38,469 nucleotides of DNA from Bacteroidaceae bacterium (GTDB lineage: Bacteria > Bacteroidota > Bacteroidia > Bacteroidales > Bacteroidaceae). The stretch is taken from contig JAIKZH010000027.1 in assembly GCA_024682395.1 (NCBI GenBank), positions 1 to 38,469 on the forward strand, in the 5' to 3' direction. Positions 20,653 to 28,805 of the stretch are shown piece by piece (positions within the stretch are counted from its first letter, which is position 1; the number at the start of each line of letters is the position of its first letter). Under the pieces are notes generated by a model. That model worked only from the letters and a program-made list of their open reading frames with translations, made no database searches and was not told where the DNA came from. Position numbers and translations under genes: made by a program.

Positions 20653-21642
20653 ATGACGTTTAAAAATCCATATTTCTTTCTTTTATTGTTAGCACTTATA
20701 CCATATATAGTGTGGTACATTCTTCGATATAAGAAGAGTTTGCCAACAATAAAGATGCCAGAAATTATCAAATATCAACAACAACCTAAATCATTCAGGT
20801 TATACCTTATTCATACTCCATTTATTTTAAGATGTCTTTTATACATAGTTGTAGTATGTATTCTTGCACGTCCACAAAGTAAACACTCATGGAGTAATAC
20901 CGACGTTGAAGGTATTGATATTATGATGGCGGTAGATGTGTCAACAAGTATGTTGACACAGGATTTTCACCCTAACAGATTAGAGGCATTACGCGATATT
21001 GCTCAAAATTTCATTGAGAAAAGAACTAACGACAACATTGGTTTAACATTCTTTGCAGGAGAAGCATACACTCAATGCCCGCTGACTACCGACCATGCCA
21101 CACTGATGAACTTATACCGACAAGCCGACACACGTATGGCTTTAACTGGAAAAATTGATGACGGTACAGCTATTGGAGATGGTATTATGAATGCTATACT
21201 GCGACTTCGTGAAAGTAAGGCTAAATCAAAGGTAATCATCCTGCTGACAGATGGTGTGAATAACAGTGGAGAAATATCACCTATAACAGCTTCAGACATC
21301 GCAAAAAAACTTGGAATAAGGATTTATGTCATAGGTATCGGTACAACAGGATTAGCACCATTCCCAACACCAACTGGGGGTACAATACAACTACCTGTTG
21401 AGATTGACGAACCAACTATGACCAAAATATCAAAAAATACGGGTGGTTTATATTTTAGGGCAAAAAAGAATTCTGAATTAGATGCAATATATAATGATAT
21501 TGATCAACTTGAGCGTACAAAGTTCAATGTAAAGCAATTCAATAAAAGAAACGAACTGTATGAACCATTCGCAATTGCTGCACTCATAATTTTCATATTA
21601 GAACTTGTTATGCGCATCTTCGTATTACGCAGACTTCCATAA
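20653..21642 (+). CDS. batA: BatA, VWA-domain membrane protein
   Basis: An inner-membrane protein of the Bat complex, named from the Bacteroides fragilis aerotolerance locus. Two N-terminal transmembrane helices (about 5-22 and 55-75, ending in ILARPQ) precede a periplasm- or cytosol-facing VWA domain with an intact MIDAS motif D95-V-S-T-S and the later LLTDGVNNSG metal site. A C-terminal helix (about 305-325) re-anchors it. The 329 residues match BatA/BatB size. It is 4 nt behind the BatD-like gene and 85 nt before BatB, the only sizeable gap in the operon. Confidence 0.93.
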   Translation: MTFKNPYFFLLLLALIPYIVWYILRYKKSLPTIKMPEIIKYQQQPKSFRLYLIHTPFILRCLLYIVVVCILARPQSKHSWSNTDVEGIDIMMAVDVSTSMLTQDFHPNRLEALRDIAQNFIEKRTNDNIGLTFFAGEAYTQCPLTTDHATLMNLYRQADTRMALTGKIDDGTAIGDGIMNAILRLRESKAKSKVIILLTDGVNNSGEISPITASDIAKKLGIRIYVIGIGTTGLAPFPTPTGGTIQLPVEIDEPTMTKISKNTGGLYFRAKKNSELDAIYNDIDQLERTKFNVKQFNKRNELYEPFAIAALIIFILELVMRIFVLRRLP

Positions 21643-21727
21643 TATCATAACAAAATGATTTATAGTGCAGACTAAGACAAGATATTTGTAAAATAATATA
21701 TAATAAAAAACATAAAAGTAAAAACAG

Positions 21728-22753
21728 ATGCTATTCAGATTTGGACATCCATTATATTTATATCTTTTGCTATTGATTCCAATATTTATAGCAGCATTCA
21801 TATTCATCAGATATAAACGCCGACAAAATATAAAAAAGTTTGGTGATATCCGACTTATCAATCAGTTAATGCCAGACGTCTCATCTATACGCCCAATTAT
21901 CAAATTCACATTAATGATGATAATGCTGGCTTTAATCATTTTCATATTGGCTCGTCCACAATATGGAATGAGAAACGAAGAATATAAGCGACAAGGAATT
22001 GAAACGGTTATTGCTGTGGATGTGTCAAATTCCATGTTGTGTGAAGATATATCACCAAGCCGATTAATAAAATCGCAGATGATTGTCAGTAAGTTAATTG
22101 ATCAGTTCGATGAAGATAAAGTGGGGCTGGTGGCATTTGCAGGAACATCAATAACACTTCTGCCAATGACATCAGACTATATATCAGCTAAAATGTTCCT
22201 TGAACAATTATCACCTAAAACAATTACAATGCAAGGAACAGATATTGGTGATGCCATAAAGAAATCTATTGCAAATTTCTCGAACAACAAGAATATCGGT
22301 CGTGCTCTTATTTTGATTACTGATGCAGAAGACAACGAAGAAGGAGCATTACAAGCCGCACGCGAAGCTAAAGAAATGGGTATAAAAATCTTTGTTCTCT
22401 CAGTGGGAACAACCGAAGGCGGTTTGATACCAATTGGCAATAATGAATACAAAAAAGACGAACAAGGTAACGTTGTTACAACAAAACTAAACGAATCTGT
22501 AGGGAAAGAAATTGCTCAAGCCAGCGGTGGTGTATATATCCACGTGGACAGAACAGATGAAGCACAAGCAATGTTGGAAAACGAGATCTCCAAGATGCAA
22601 AAGGATGACATCACAACAACAATGTATTCTGAATACGACGAACAATTTATTGCTGTTGCTATCTTACTAATATTAGTAATGATTGTTGAGGTTTGCATAA
22701 TGGATAAAAAGAACAATTTTATAAACCGATTCTTTAAGTCACTGAAAATATGA
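21728..22753 (+). CDS. batB: BatB, VWA-domain membrane protein
   Basis: The paralogue of BatA: 341 residues, N-terminal helices (about 8-25 and 55-77, again ending ILARPQ), a VWA domain with MIDAS D98-V-S-N-S, LITDAEDNEEGA for the second metal loop, and a C-terminal helix (about 300-320). BatA and BatB probably form a hetero-oligomer. The stop overlaps the BatC start as ATGA at 22750-22753, a sign of coupled translation. A preceding 85-bp gap holds no exact -7 box. Confidence 0.93.
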   Translation: MLFRFGHPLYLYLLLLIPIFIAAFIFIRYKRRQNIKKFGDIRLINQLMPDVSSIRPIIKFTLMMIMLALIIFILARPQYGMRNEEYKRQGIETVIAVDVSNSMLCEDISPSRLIKSQMIVSKLIDQFDEDKVGLVAFAGTSITLLPMTSDYISAKMFLEQLSPKTITMQGTDIGDAIKKSIANFSNNKNIGRALILITDAEDNEEGALQAAREAKEMGIKIFVLSVGTTEGGLIPIGNNEYKKDEQGNVVTTKLNESVGKEIAQASGGVYIHVDRTDEAQAMLENEISKMQKDDITTTMYSEYDEQFIAVAILLILVMIVEVCIMDKKNNFINRFFKSLKI

Positions 22754-23658
22754 ACATTAAAGTTATGACACCATATATAAACAATAGAATGATACGCATT
22801 GTGAGTCTGATGATTCTATCTCTTGTTTGTATCGTTGCGCATATGTCGGCACAAACAAGTTATAGAGACTATATTCGTTTGGGAAATCAAGCATTTCGAA
22901 ATAAAAATTACTCAAAAGCCGAAACTTATTATAGAAAATCATTAGAAAAAGCACCTTCTCTGGAGGCATTCTATAATATGGCTAATTCCATTGTGTATCA
23001 AGGACAAGATTCCATCGCGGTAGAATATTATAAAAAGGCATTACAACAAGAAGCCAGCAAAATCGAGCACAAAGCATATATCTATCATAACATGGGAAAT
23101 ATATTTTATGCTCAAGGTATGATGTGTATGAAATCGAAGAATCCTAATAGTCAAGAATTTTTTGTAAAAGCAGCGGAATTATACAAGAGCGCATTGCGCC
23201 ATAATCCTAACGACAATGAAACAAGGTATAACTTGGCTATGGCTCAATATCTAATTAAGAAAAATCAAAACAATAACAAAGACAATAAGGAAAATAAAGA
23301 TAATAAGGACAAAAACAAAGACAATAAAGATAAGGATAAGAACAAAGATAAAGACAAGGACAACAAAGACAAAAATAAAGACAATAATAAAGATAAAGAA
23401 AACAAGCAAGATCAAGACAAGAATAAGGATAAAGATCAAGACAAAAAAGATAAAAATAAAAACGACGAAAAAAAGGAGTCAGACGACTCTAAAAACAAAA
23501 AGAAGCAAAATCAGAATCAAGACAAACAAGACCAGTCTATAGACGATAAAACGATGATACAACTTCTTAATTCTGCACAACAATCAGAAAAAAATGTGCA
23601 AATGAAAATTAAGAAAACCGAAAATGGACATCGTAGAGGATTAAACAAAGATTGGTAA
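22750..23658 (+). CDS. batC: BatC, TPR protein with a Lys/Asp/Asn-rich tract
   Basis: An exported protein of 302 residues with a signal peptide (ending near HMSAQ), TPR units from about 38 to 165 (GNQAFRNKNYSKAETYYRKSLEKAPS and following), then a 93-residue low-complexity tract (residues 170-262) made almost only of K, D, N, E and Q, and a conserved C-terminus (MIQLLNSAQQSEKNVQMKI). TPRs are expected to scaffold the Bat complex; the charged tract is the usual BatC linker in exaggerated form. ATG 22750 overlaps the BatB stop; ATG 22765 or 22789 is possible. BatD follows after 50 nt. Confidence 0.9.
   Translation: MNIKVMTPYINNRMIRIVSLMILSLVCIVAHMSAQTSYRDYIRLGNQAFRNKNYSKAETYYRKSLEKAPSLEAFYNMANSIVYQGQDSIAVEYYKKALQQEASKIEHKAYIYHNMGNIFYAQGMMCMKSKNPNSQEFFVKAAELYKSALRHNPNDNETRYNLAMAQYLIKKNQNNNKDNKENKDNKDKNKDNKDKDKNKDKDKDNKDKNKDNNKDKENKQDQDKNKDKDQDKKDKNKNDEKKESDDSKNKKKQNQNQDKQDQSIDDKTMIQLLNSAQQSEKNVQMKIKKTENGHRRGLNKDW
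23257..23535 (+). repeat. Low-complexity AAAGAC/AATAAA-type tract in batC
   Basis: About 280 bp of purine-rich, irregular repeats of AAA, GAC, AAT and AAG codons encode the K/D/N tract of BatC. The coding strand has almost no pyrimidines apart from C and T in GAC/AAT/GAT. Such a tract can slip or recombine, so its length may vary between strains. Confidence 0.85.
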
Positions 23659-23708
23659 ATTTAGTCTATTACATAAACAGAATAATATCAATACAAAGAT
23701 AAAACGAC

Positions 23709-26360
23709 ATGAAAAAATTGCTTATATCATTTACATTAATAATATTCGCAGTTACACACATGATGGCTGATAATTTAGCATTACGTGTGGAGGCGCCATC
23801 AATGGTTGAAGTAGGGGAGCAATTCAGAATACAATATAGTATAAACTCTACAGATGTATCAAGAGTTTCATATCCCGACTTTTCAGGACTACAGGTATTA
23901 TATGGACCTGTGGTTTTGTCATCCAGTGGTAGTAATGTTGTTATCACAAATGGAAAATATACCAGTAAAACCACAAGTACACAAACCTTCACTTTCACCC
24001 TAATGGCTGAAAGGGCAGGTACAATTGTTGTGAAACCTGCATCGGTTGTGGTCAATGGCAAGACAATAAAATCTCAAAGTATAAAGATTCAAGTAGTTAA
24101 TAATGGTAACTACCATGGTTATTCAAACTACTCACAGCCATCAAAGAAGAATCAATCAGAACGACCTCAACAAGCTCCATCGGGCAAAGATGTATATATA
24201 ACATCCACAGCCTCAAGCACAAACGTATATGAACAGGAAGCAATCCTCGTTACATACAAATTATATGTAAATAGTTCTACTCAACTAACAAGTCTTGACA
24301 ATAAAACACCTGCTCTTGATGGTTTCCAAATACAAGAAATACCACAATCAAACAACAAAACACCAAATAGAGAGGTTATAAACGGAAAGTATTATAGTAC
24401 TTTGGTATGGAAACAATATCTTGTCTTCCCTCAAAAAACAGGTAAACTTACAATTCCTCCAACGACTTTTGAAGGAACCATTGCACATCAAAATAACAAT
24501 ATGGACATCATTGATGCCATGTTAAATGGTTTAGATGCATATACCGAAGTTAGAAAGAAAATAGTTGCACCTGCAATAAATATAAATGTTTTACCTCTAC
24601 CCAACAAACCTAAGAACTTTTCGGGTGCTGTTGGTTCATTTAACATATCTTCTACGATAAGCAGCAAGGAGGTTTACTCTAACGATGCCATTACATTAAA
24701 AGTAAGGCTCAACGGAACTGGTAATCTCAAGTTGATTGATGCACCAAAAATTGATTTCCCTAAGGACTTTGAAACATATGATTCGAAAGTAAATAACAAA
24801 TTTGAATTAACTAACAAGGGGTTAACTGGTGTAAAAGAGTTTGAATATATTGCTGTGCCTCGCCATGCAGGAACATATACAATACCTGCATTGGATTTTG
24901 TATATTTTGATACTTCATCACGCACATATAAGACTATTACAACTGAGCCATACACAATTAATGTCAAAAAAGGTGGTAAATCAAACAACAGCATGTCTGA
25001 TTATACAAATAACCAACAAAATGTAAAAGAATTAGCCCAAGATATCAGATATATAAAGAAAGATGGTTTATCTTTCCATAATTCTAATTTTGCACGTTCT
25101 ACATTCTGGACATATATGATTGCATATATTGTTGCTTTATTAATATTTGCAATTGTTGTAATCTTGTGGAGAAAACGCCGAGAAGAACATTCTAATTTGG
25201 CATTTGTAAGAGGACATCAGGCTAATAAGGTGGCACTCAAACGCATGAAGATTGCGTCTAAGTTATTAACACAAGCCGACAAAAACAACTTCTATGATGA
25301 AGTCATGCGTGCATTATACGGATATATTGCAGATAAACTCAATATTCCACAAGCTACTCTAAATAAAGATAATATAAACGCTAAATTAGCTAGCAATAAC
25401 GTTCCTCAGGAGCTTACAGACCAATTTATTAAGACATTAAATGATTGTGAATTCGCAAGATATGCTCCAGGAGATGAAAGTCAGAATATGGAGAATGTAT
25501 ATAATATGGCAATAAATACTATAACACAGATTGAAAATAGATTACGCATTAATAAAAAATCTATCTTCAAGAAAAACAAGATGGCAGTTTTAGTTCTTGC
25601 CGTTCTCTTTAGTTGTGCAAATTGTGTATATGCAGCTAATCAAGGTGGAACATCAAATGTTGACAGTCCTGAGAAACTATGGGAAAATGCAAATAACTTA
25701 TATGCTAAAGGTGATTATGACCAAGCCTCTGAGATATATGAAACAATCACAAAACAATTCGGAGCATCACCTGAAGTCTATTATAATCTTGGAAACTGCT
25801 ATTATAAGCAAGGAAAAATTGCGTTGTGCATCTTAAACTATGAACGTGCACTGCGTTTAGATCCAAGCGATGACGACATCAAGGCCAATCTTGCTTTTGC
25901 CAGAGGAAAAACTGCAGACAAAGTGGTTCCTGCAAGCGAAATGTTCTTCATAACATGGTGGAAACAGTTATCTAATATTACAACCATATCAACGTGGATG
26001 CTTATCGCATTATTGACATTTATCATAATGTTAACATGTATCACTTTCTATATATATAGTTCAAAAACATTGTATAGAAAAATCTCGCTTTACGCTGGTT
26101 TATTCTGTTTAATAATAACATTCTTGGCAAATTTATGTGCATTATCTCAATATTTAGTTAACAAGAATCATCAGTATGCAATAATCACAGACTCTGCAGT
26201 GACAGTAAAAAGTTCTCCGTCAGAAACATCTACTGATTTGTTTGTCATACATGAAGGAGCTAAAGTTGAAATAATAGACAGAATGTCGAAATGGTACGAG
26301 GTATTATTAGAGGAAGGCAAACAAGGTTGGATTGCAAAATCTGCTTTTGAAGAGATATAA
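23709..26360 (+). CDS. BatD-BatE fusion protein (Ig-like BatD joined to TPR/SH3 BatE)
   Basis: An 883-residue ORF. Residues 1-620 are BatD: signal peptide, several periplasmic Ig-like domains (beginning LRVEAPSMVEVGEQF), a transmembrane helix (about 465-485) and a cytosolic helical domain. Residues 625-883 are BatE: a signal-peptide-like helix (MAVLVLAVLFSCANCVYA), TPRs (EKLWENANNLYAKGDY to YERALRLDPSDDDI), two transmembrane helices (about 755-805) and a C-terminal bacterial SH3 domain (TVKSSPSETSTDLFVIHEGAKVEII). The topology is consistent, because the inner signal-like segment can serve as a helix that returns the chain to the periplasm. A Met at residue 625 (25581) could also start a separate BatE. 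No stop or frameshift lies between the halves. Confidence 0.9.
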   Translation: MKKLLISFTLIIFAVTHMMADNLALRVEAPSMVEVGEQFRIQYSINSTDVSRVSYPDFSGLQVLYGPVVLSSSGSNVVITNGKYTSKTTSTQTFTFTLMAERAGTIVVKPASVVVNGKTIKSQSIKIQVVNNGNYHGYSNYSQPSKKNQSERPQQAPSGKDVYITSTASSTNVYEQEAILVTYKLYVNSSTQLTSLDNKTPALDGFQIQEIPQSNNKTPNREVINGKYYSTLVWKQYLVFPQKTGKLTIPPTTFEGTIAHQNNNMDIIDAMLNGLDAYTEVRKKIVAPAININVLPLPNKPKNFSGAVGSFNISSTISSKEVYSNDAITLKVRLNGTGNLKLIDAPKIDFPKDFETYDSKVNNKFELTNKGLTGVKEFEYIAVPRHAGTYTIPALDFVYFDTSSRTYKTITTEPYTINVKKGGKSNNSMSDYTNNQQNVKELAQDIRYIKKDGLSFHNSNFARSTFWTYMIAYIVALLIFAIVVILWRKRREEHSNLAFVRGHQANKVALKRMKIASKLLTQADKNNFYDEVMRALYGYIADKLNIPQATLNKDNINAKLASNNVPQELTDQFIKTLNDCEFARYAPGDESQNMENVYNMAINTITQIENRLRINKKSIFKKNKMAVLVLAVLFSCANCVYAANQGGTSNVDSPEKLWENANNLYAKGDYDQASEIYETITKQFGASPEVYYNLGNCYYKQGKIALCILNYERALRLDPSDDDIKANLAFARGKTADKVVPASEMFFITWWKQLSNITTISTWMLIALLTFIIMLTCITFYIYSSKTLYRKISLYAGLFCLIITFLANLCALSQYLVNKNHQYAIITDSAVTVKSSPSETSTDLFVIHEGAKVEIIDRMSKWYEVLLEEGKQGWIAKSAFEEI

Positions 26361-26406
26361 ATCAATAAACAACCATCATCTTAATTACTTAATTAACACA
26401 CTATAT

Positions 26407-27096
26407 ATGAACCCGATATTACAATTTGATCAACAAGCAACACTTGCTTTAAACGGAAGTGAATCTTTATTTTGGGACAATCTCATGATAACAGTAACCA
26501 ATACTTGGTCATGGAGTTTGGTAATCCTTGCAATAATATATATTATCTTCCATAATAAAAATGTAAAAGAAGGGTTTATTATATTATTAACTATCGGATT
26601 GATGATATTCGTAGCCGACAGAATCTGCTCTGGATTAGTAAAACCAACTGTTGCAAGATGGCGTCCTACTCAAGATCCACAAATTATGTATCTAATCGAT
26701 GTTGTAGAAGGCTATAGGGGAGGGCGTTTCGGTTTCTTCTCAGGACATGCATGCAATACTTTCTGTATGGCAACGTTTCTGGCCCTTCTATTTAGAAATA
26801 AAGTACTAACTTTTACTCTATATTTCTGGTCGATAACAACAACCTTTACTAGACTTTACTTGGGTGTACATTATCTCGGGGATGTTACAGTAGGGTTAAT
26901 CCTTGGAATTGGTATCGGATATCTGTTTCACTATATTTTGAAACAAGTACAAAAAAGGATGAATTTACGACAAAGACTTTCGGCTGACGGATTAACATCC
27001 AGTGGTTTCAAAAAATCAGATATTCATATATTAGTTTCGATTATATTCTTCAATTATAATATTGTGCTCATTGCAGCCATGATGCGAAGTTTCTGA
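26407..27096 (+). CDS. PAP2-family membrane phosphatase
   Basis: It is a six-helix-type membrane phosphatase, probably acting on undecaprenyl pyrophosphate or another lipid phosphate at the periplasmic face. The three PAP2 motifs are present in modified form: KPTVARWRP, FFSGHACNTF (phosphatase His) and TRLYLGVHYLGD. Its 229 residues and hydrophobic profile fit. The frame is open to 26332, overlapping BatDE, but ATG 26407 gives the normal N-terminus MNPILQFDQQATLALNG. It starts 46 nt after BatDE and may be read from the same transcript. It converges on the DUF721 gene, 26 nt apart, with no clear hairpin between. Confidence 0.92.
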   Translation: MNPILQFDQQATLALNGSESLFWDNLMITVTNTWSWSLVILAIIYIIFHNKNVKEGFIILLTIGLMIFVADRICSGLVKPTVARWRPTQDPQIMYLIDVVEGYRGGRFGFFSGHACNTFCMATFLALLFRNKVLTFTLYFWSITTTFTRLYLGVHYLGDVTVGLILGIGIGYLFHYILKQVQKRMNLRQRLSADGLTSSGFKKSDIHILVSIIFFNYNIVLIAAMMRSF

Positions 27097-27122
27097 AAAA
27101 AATTCTACAAGTAATCAGCAGT

Positions 27123-27413
27123 TTATCTAAATACTATATCTGTAATCACTTGAGCTTTTACAGCCTCATTTAATCGTTTTACAATACTTTGACGTTGCAT
27201 CATAAGTTCTTGACGCAAAATAGGGGAAGAAAGTTTAACGTAGAGTGTTTGATTGGATATATATATTTCTTTTGTATATTTATTTATGGCTTGTCCCATT
27301 ACATCAGACCATGAATTTATTAATTTTCGCTGATTTAAGGGAGTTTCAAGTCCTTCGCTACGAAGATAGCGTTTGATGATATCTCCTATACTTTCAGATT
27401 TGCTACGTCTCAT
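27123..27413 (-). CDS. DUF721/DciA-like protein
   Basis: A 96-residue protein of the DUF721 family, which includes DciA, the ancestral DnaB helicase-loading partner of many bacteria. It starts SIGDIIKRYLRSEGLETPLNQRKLINSWSDVMG and ends with the KH-like fold LYVKLSSPILRQELMMQRQSIVKRLNE. Its ATG overlaps the recF stop by 4 nt (ATGA at 27410-27413 on the minus strand), so the two are translationally coupled. A role in replication loading is known for DciA in other phyla and is inferred here; the protein is shorter than proteobacterial DciA. Confidence 0.9.
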   Translation of the reverse strand: MRRSKSESIGDIIKRYLRSEGLETPLNQRKLINSWSDVMGQAINKYTKEIYISNQTLYVKLSSPILRQELMMQRQSIVKRLNEAVKAQVITDIVFR

Positions 27414-28510
27414 AGATTATTTATTTCACCTTTACAAACGTTAAACAACTTATAATTATCATGCTTGTTGGCTAATATTCTGTCTAAATTCTCATTGTTT
27501 GTATCTGTAATAAAAACCTGTCCGAAATCCTCTTCACTTGTTAATGCGATAATTTGTTCAACTCGCTGAGAATCAAGCTTATCAAAGATATCATCTAACA
27601 ATAATATTGGTGTCGTGTGCGAACCTGTTTGTTTTAGAAAATGGAATTGTGCCAACTTAAGACTAATCAAGAAAGTCTTACTTTGTCCCTGCGAACCTTC
27701 ACGTTTCAATGAATAGTCATTTATTGTCATATCAAGATCGTCACGATGAATACCATGAAGTGAATATCCCATAATAAAATCGCGAGCTCTGTCGCGTTGT
27801 ATTATTTCGAGCAAAGGTCCACGTTGACAATGACTTATATAGGTTAATCCAATTCGTTCATGATTTCCAGAAATACGTGAATAATATTTCTGAAACACAG
27901 GAATCATCTCTTCAACGAAGGATTTGCGTTGCTGATAAATATATTCTCCAGTTTCAGCCATCATCTCCTCATATGCACATAATATTTCCTCATCAACATC
28001 AACACTCTCGTTCTTCAGTAGCATATTTCGTTGTTGAAGGGCTTTATTATATTTCAATAAAGAGTACATGTATTCTTTATTATATTGAGAGATACACATA
28101 TCCATAAATTTGCGACGTTCATCGCTACCTCCAATAATTAATATCTGATCATTTGGTGAAACAAGGATAATTGGTAAAAGGCCGATATGATCTGCAATAC
28201 GCTTATAGGCCTTACCTCCACGCTTGAATATTTTTTTCTGTCCGCGTTTCATTCCGCAATAAATCTGCTCATCAACATCGTCCAGATTATATTCACCTTG
28301 TAACATAAAAAAATCCTGATCATGACGGATATTCATTGAATCGATGCTATTTGTAGCACTCTTTGTAAAGGATAAAAAATATATTGAATCTAATATATTA
28401 GTTTTTCCTTCACCGTTCATGCCTATAAAGCAATTAATACCGGGTGAGAATTCAAGATTGGCTTCTTGAATATTCTTATAATTCAGTATGGATATCTGTT
28501 TGAGAATCAT
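27410..28510 (-). CDS. recF: DNA replication and repair protein RecF
   Basis: RecF is an ABC-type ATPase that helps load RecA at gapped DNA. The 366 residues show Walker A GMNGEGKTN (30-38), the signature region KREGSQGQSKTFLISLKLAQ and Walker B PILLLDDIFDKLDSQRVEQ, all intact. The N-terminus MILKQISILNYKNIQ matches the family, so ATG 28510 is the true start. A TAACTTTG promoter box ends only 4 nt upstream, so the transcript is probably leaderless. It heads a two-gene unit with the DciA-like gene; dnaA, dnaN and gyrB are not nearby. Confidence 0.97.
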   Translation of the reverse strand: MILKQISILNYKNIQEANLEFSPGINCFIGMNGEGKTNILDSIYFLSFTKSATNSIDSMNIRHDQDFFMLQGEYNLDDVDEQIYCGMKRGQKKIFKRGGKAYKRIADHIGLLPIILVSPNDQILIIGGSDERRKFMDMCISQYNKEYMYSLLKYNKALQQRNMLLKNESVDVDEEILCAYEEMMAETGEYIYQQRKSFVEEMIPVFQKYYSRISGNHERIGLTYISHCQRGPLLEIIQRDRARDFIMGYSLHGIHRDDLDMTINDYSLKREGSQGQSKTFLISLKLAQFHFLKQTGSHTTPILLLDDIFDKLDSQRVEQIIALTSEEDFGQVFITDTNNENLDRILANKHDNYKLFNVCKGEINNL

Positions 28511-28514
28511 ATGG

Positions 28515-28544
28515 CAAAGTTAGTGATTATTTATAATTCTACAA
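28515..28544 (-). promoter_or_regulatory. Promoter of recF (-7 TAACTTTG, -33 TTG)
   Basis: On the minus strand TAACTTTG occupies 28522-28515 and TTG lies at 28544-28542, 19 nt upstream of it. Both elements fit the Bacteroidota consensus. The -7 box ends 4 nt from the recF ATG. Confidence 0.65.
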
Positions 28545-28596
28545 TGTATGTATATATAATTATTTTCAAAATCTTTTTCATTTCACATTTATTGCT

Positions 28597-28604
28597 TATA
28601 TTTG
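28597..28604 (+). promoter_or_regulatory. -7 promoter box giving a 200-nt leader before the aminotransferase gene
   Basis: TATATTTG, followed by CATC, matches TAnnTTTG. It lies 202 bp upstream of the aminotransferase start. Only a partial -33 (TTTT, about 28574) is seen. Confidence 0.5.
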
Positions 28605-28610
28605 CATCAT

Positions 28611-28805
28611 ATAATTATGTTTCTGAAGTTGCTACACAACAAGTAGTGGGTTGTGAACTTTATGACAATGGTCAGACATTTATCAATATCGACTATTTGA
28701 TGTTTACAATCATAAATTTTAGGTTATCTGCAGCAAGAACATTTTTATTGATAATAGATTCGTGGTTTTAGTACCTTTAATGCAAATATTTTTGCTTTTT
28801 AATAT
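28611..28805 (+). promoter_or_regulatory. Structured leader with short peptide ORF and second -7 box
   Basis: No protein gene of normal size is supported in this 295-bp spacer. The leader holds a nine-codon ORF (28617-28646, MFLKLLHNK) whose end overlaps a 6-bp hairpin, CACAAC with GTTGTG around AAGTAGTGG. A long-range 9-bp pairing (28680-28688 with 28746-28754) follows, then GCAAA-TATT-TTTGC plus a T run at 28782-28800, which could be a weak terminator. TATTTTTG at 28787-28794 inside it is also a full -7 match, 11 bp before the start codon. Confidence 0.4.

Noticed and set aside
23251-23439. Minus-strand ORF coding for an all-hydrophobic 62-residue peptide rich in I, L, F and V
   Set aside because: It is the antisense of the Lys/Asp/Asn codons of batC; such a composition follows automatically and there is no start signal or family match.
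28466-28771. A 101-codon plus-strand ORF between recF and the aminotransferase gene
   Set aside because: It begins antisense to the recF N-terminus and crosses the recF promoter, its composition is that of random AT-rich DNA, and no family is recognisable. The short MFLKLLHNK reading frame and hairpins are reported separately.
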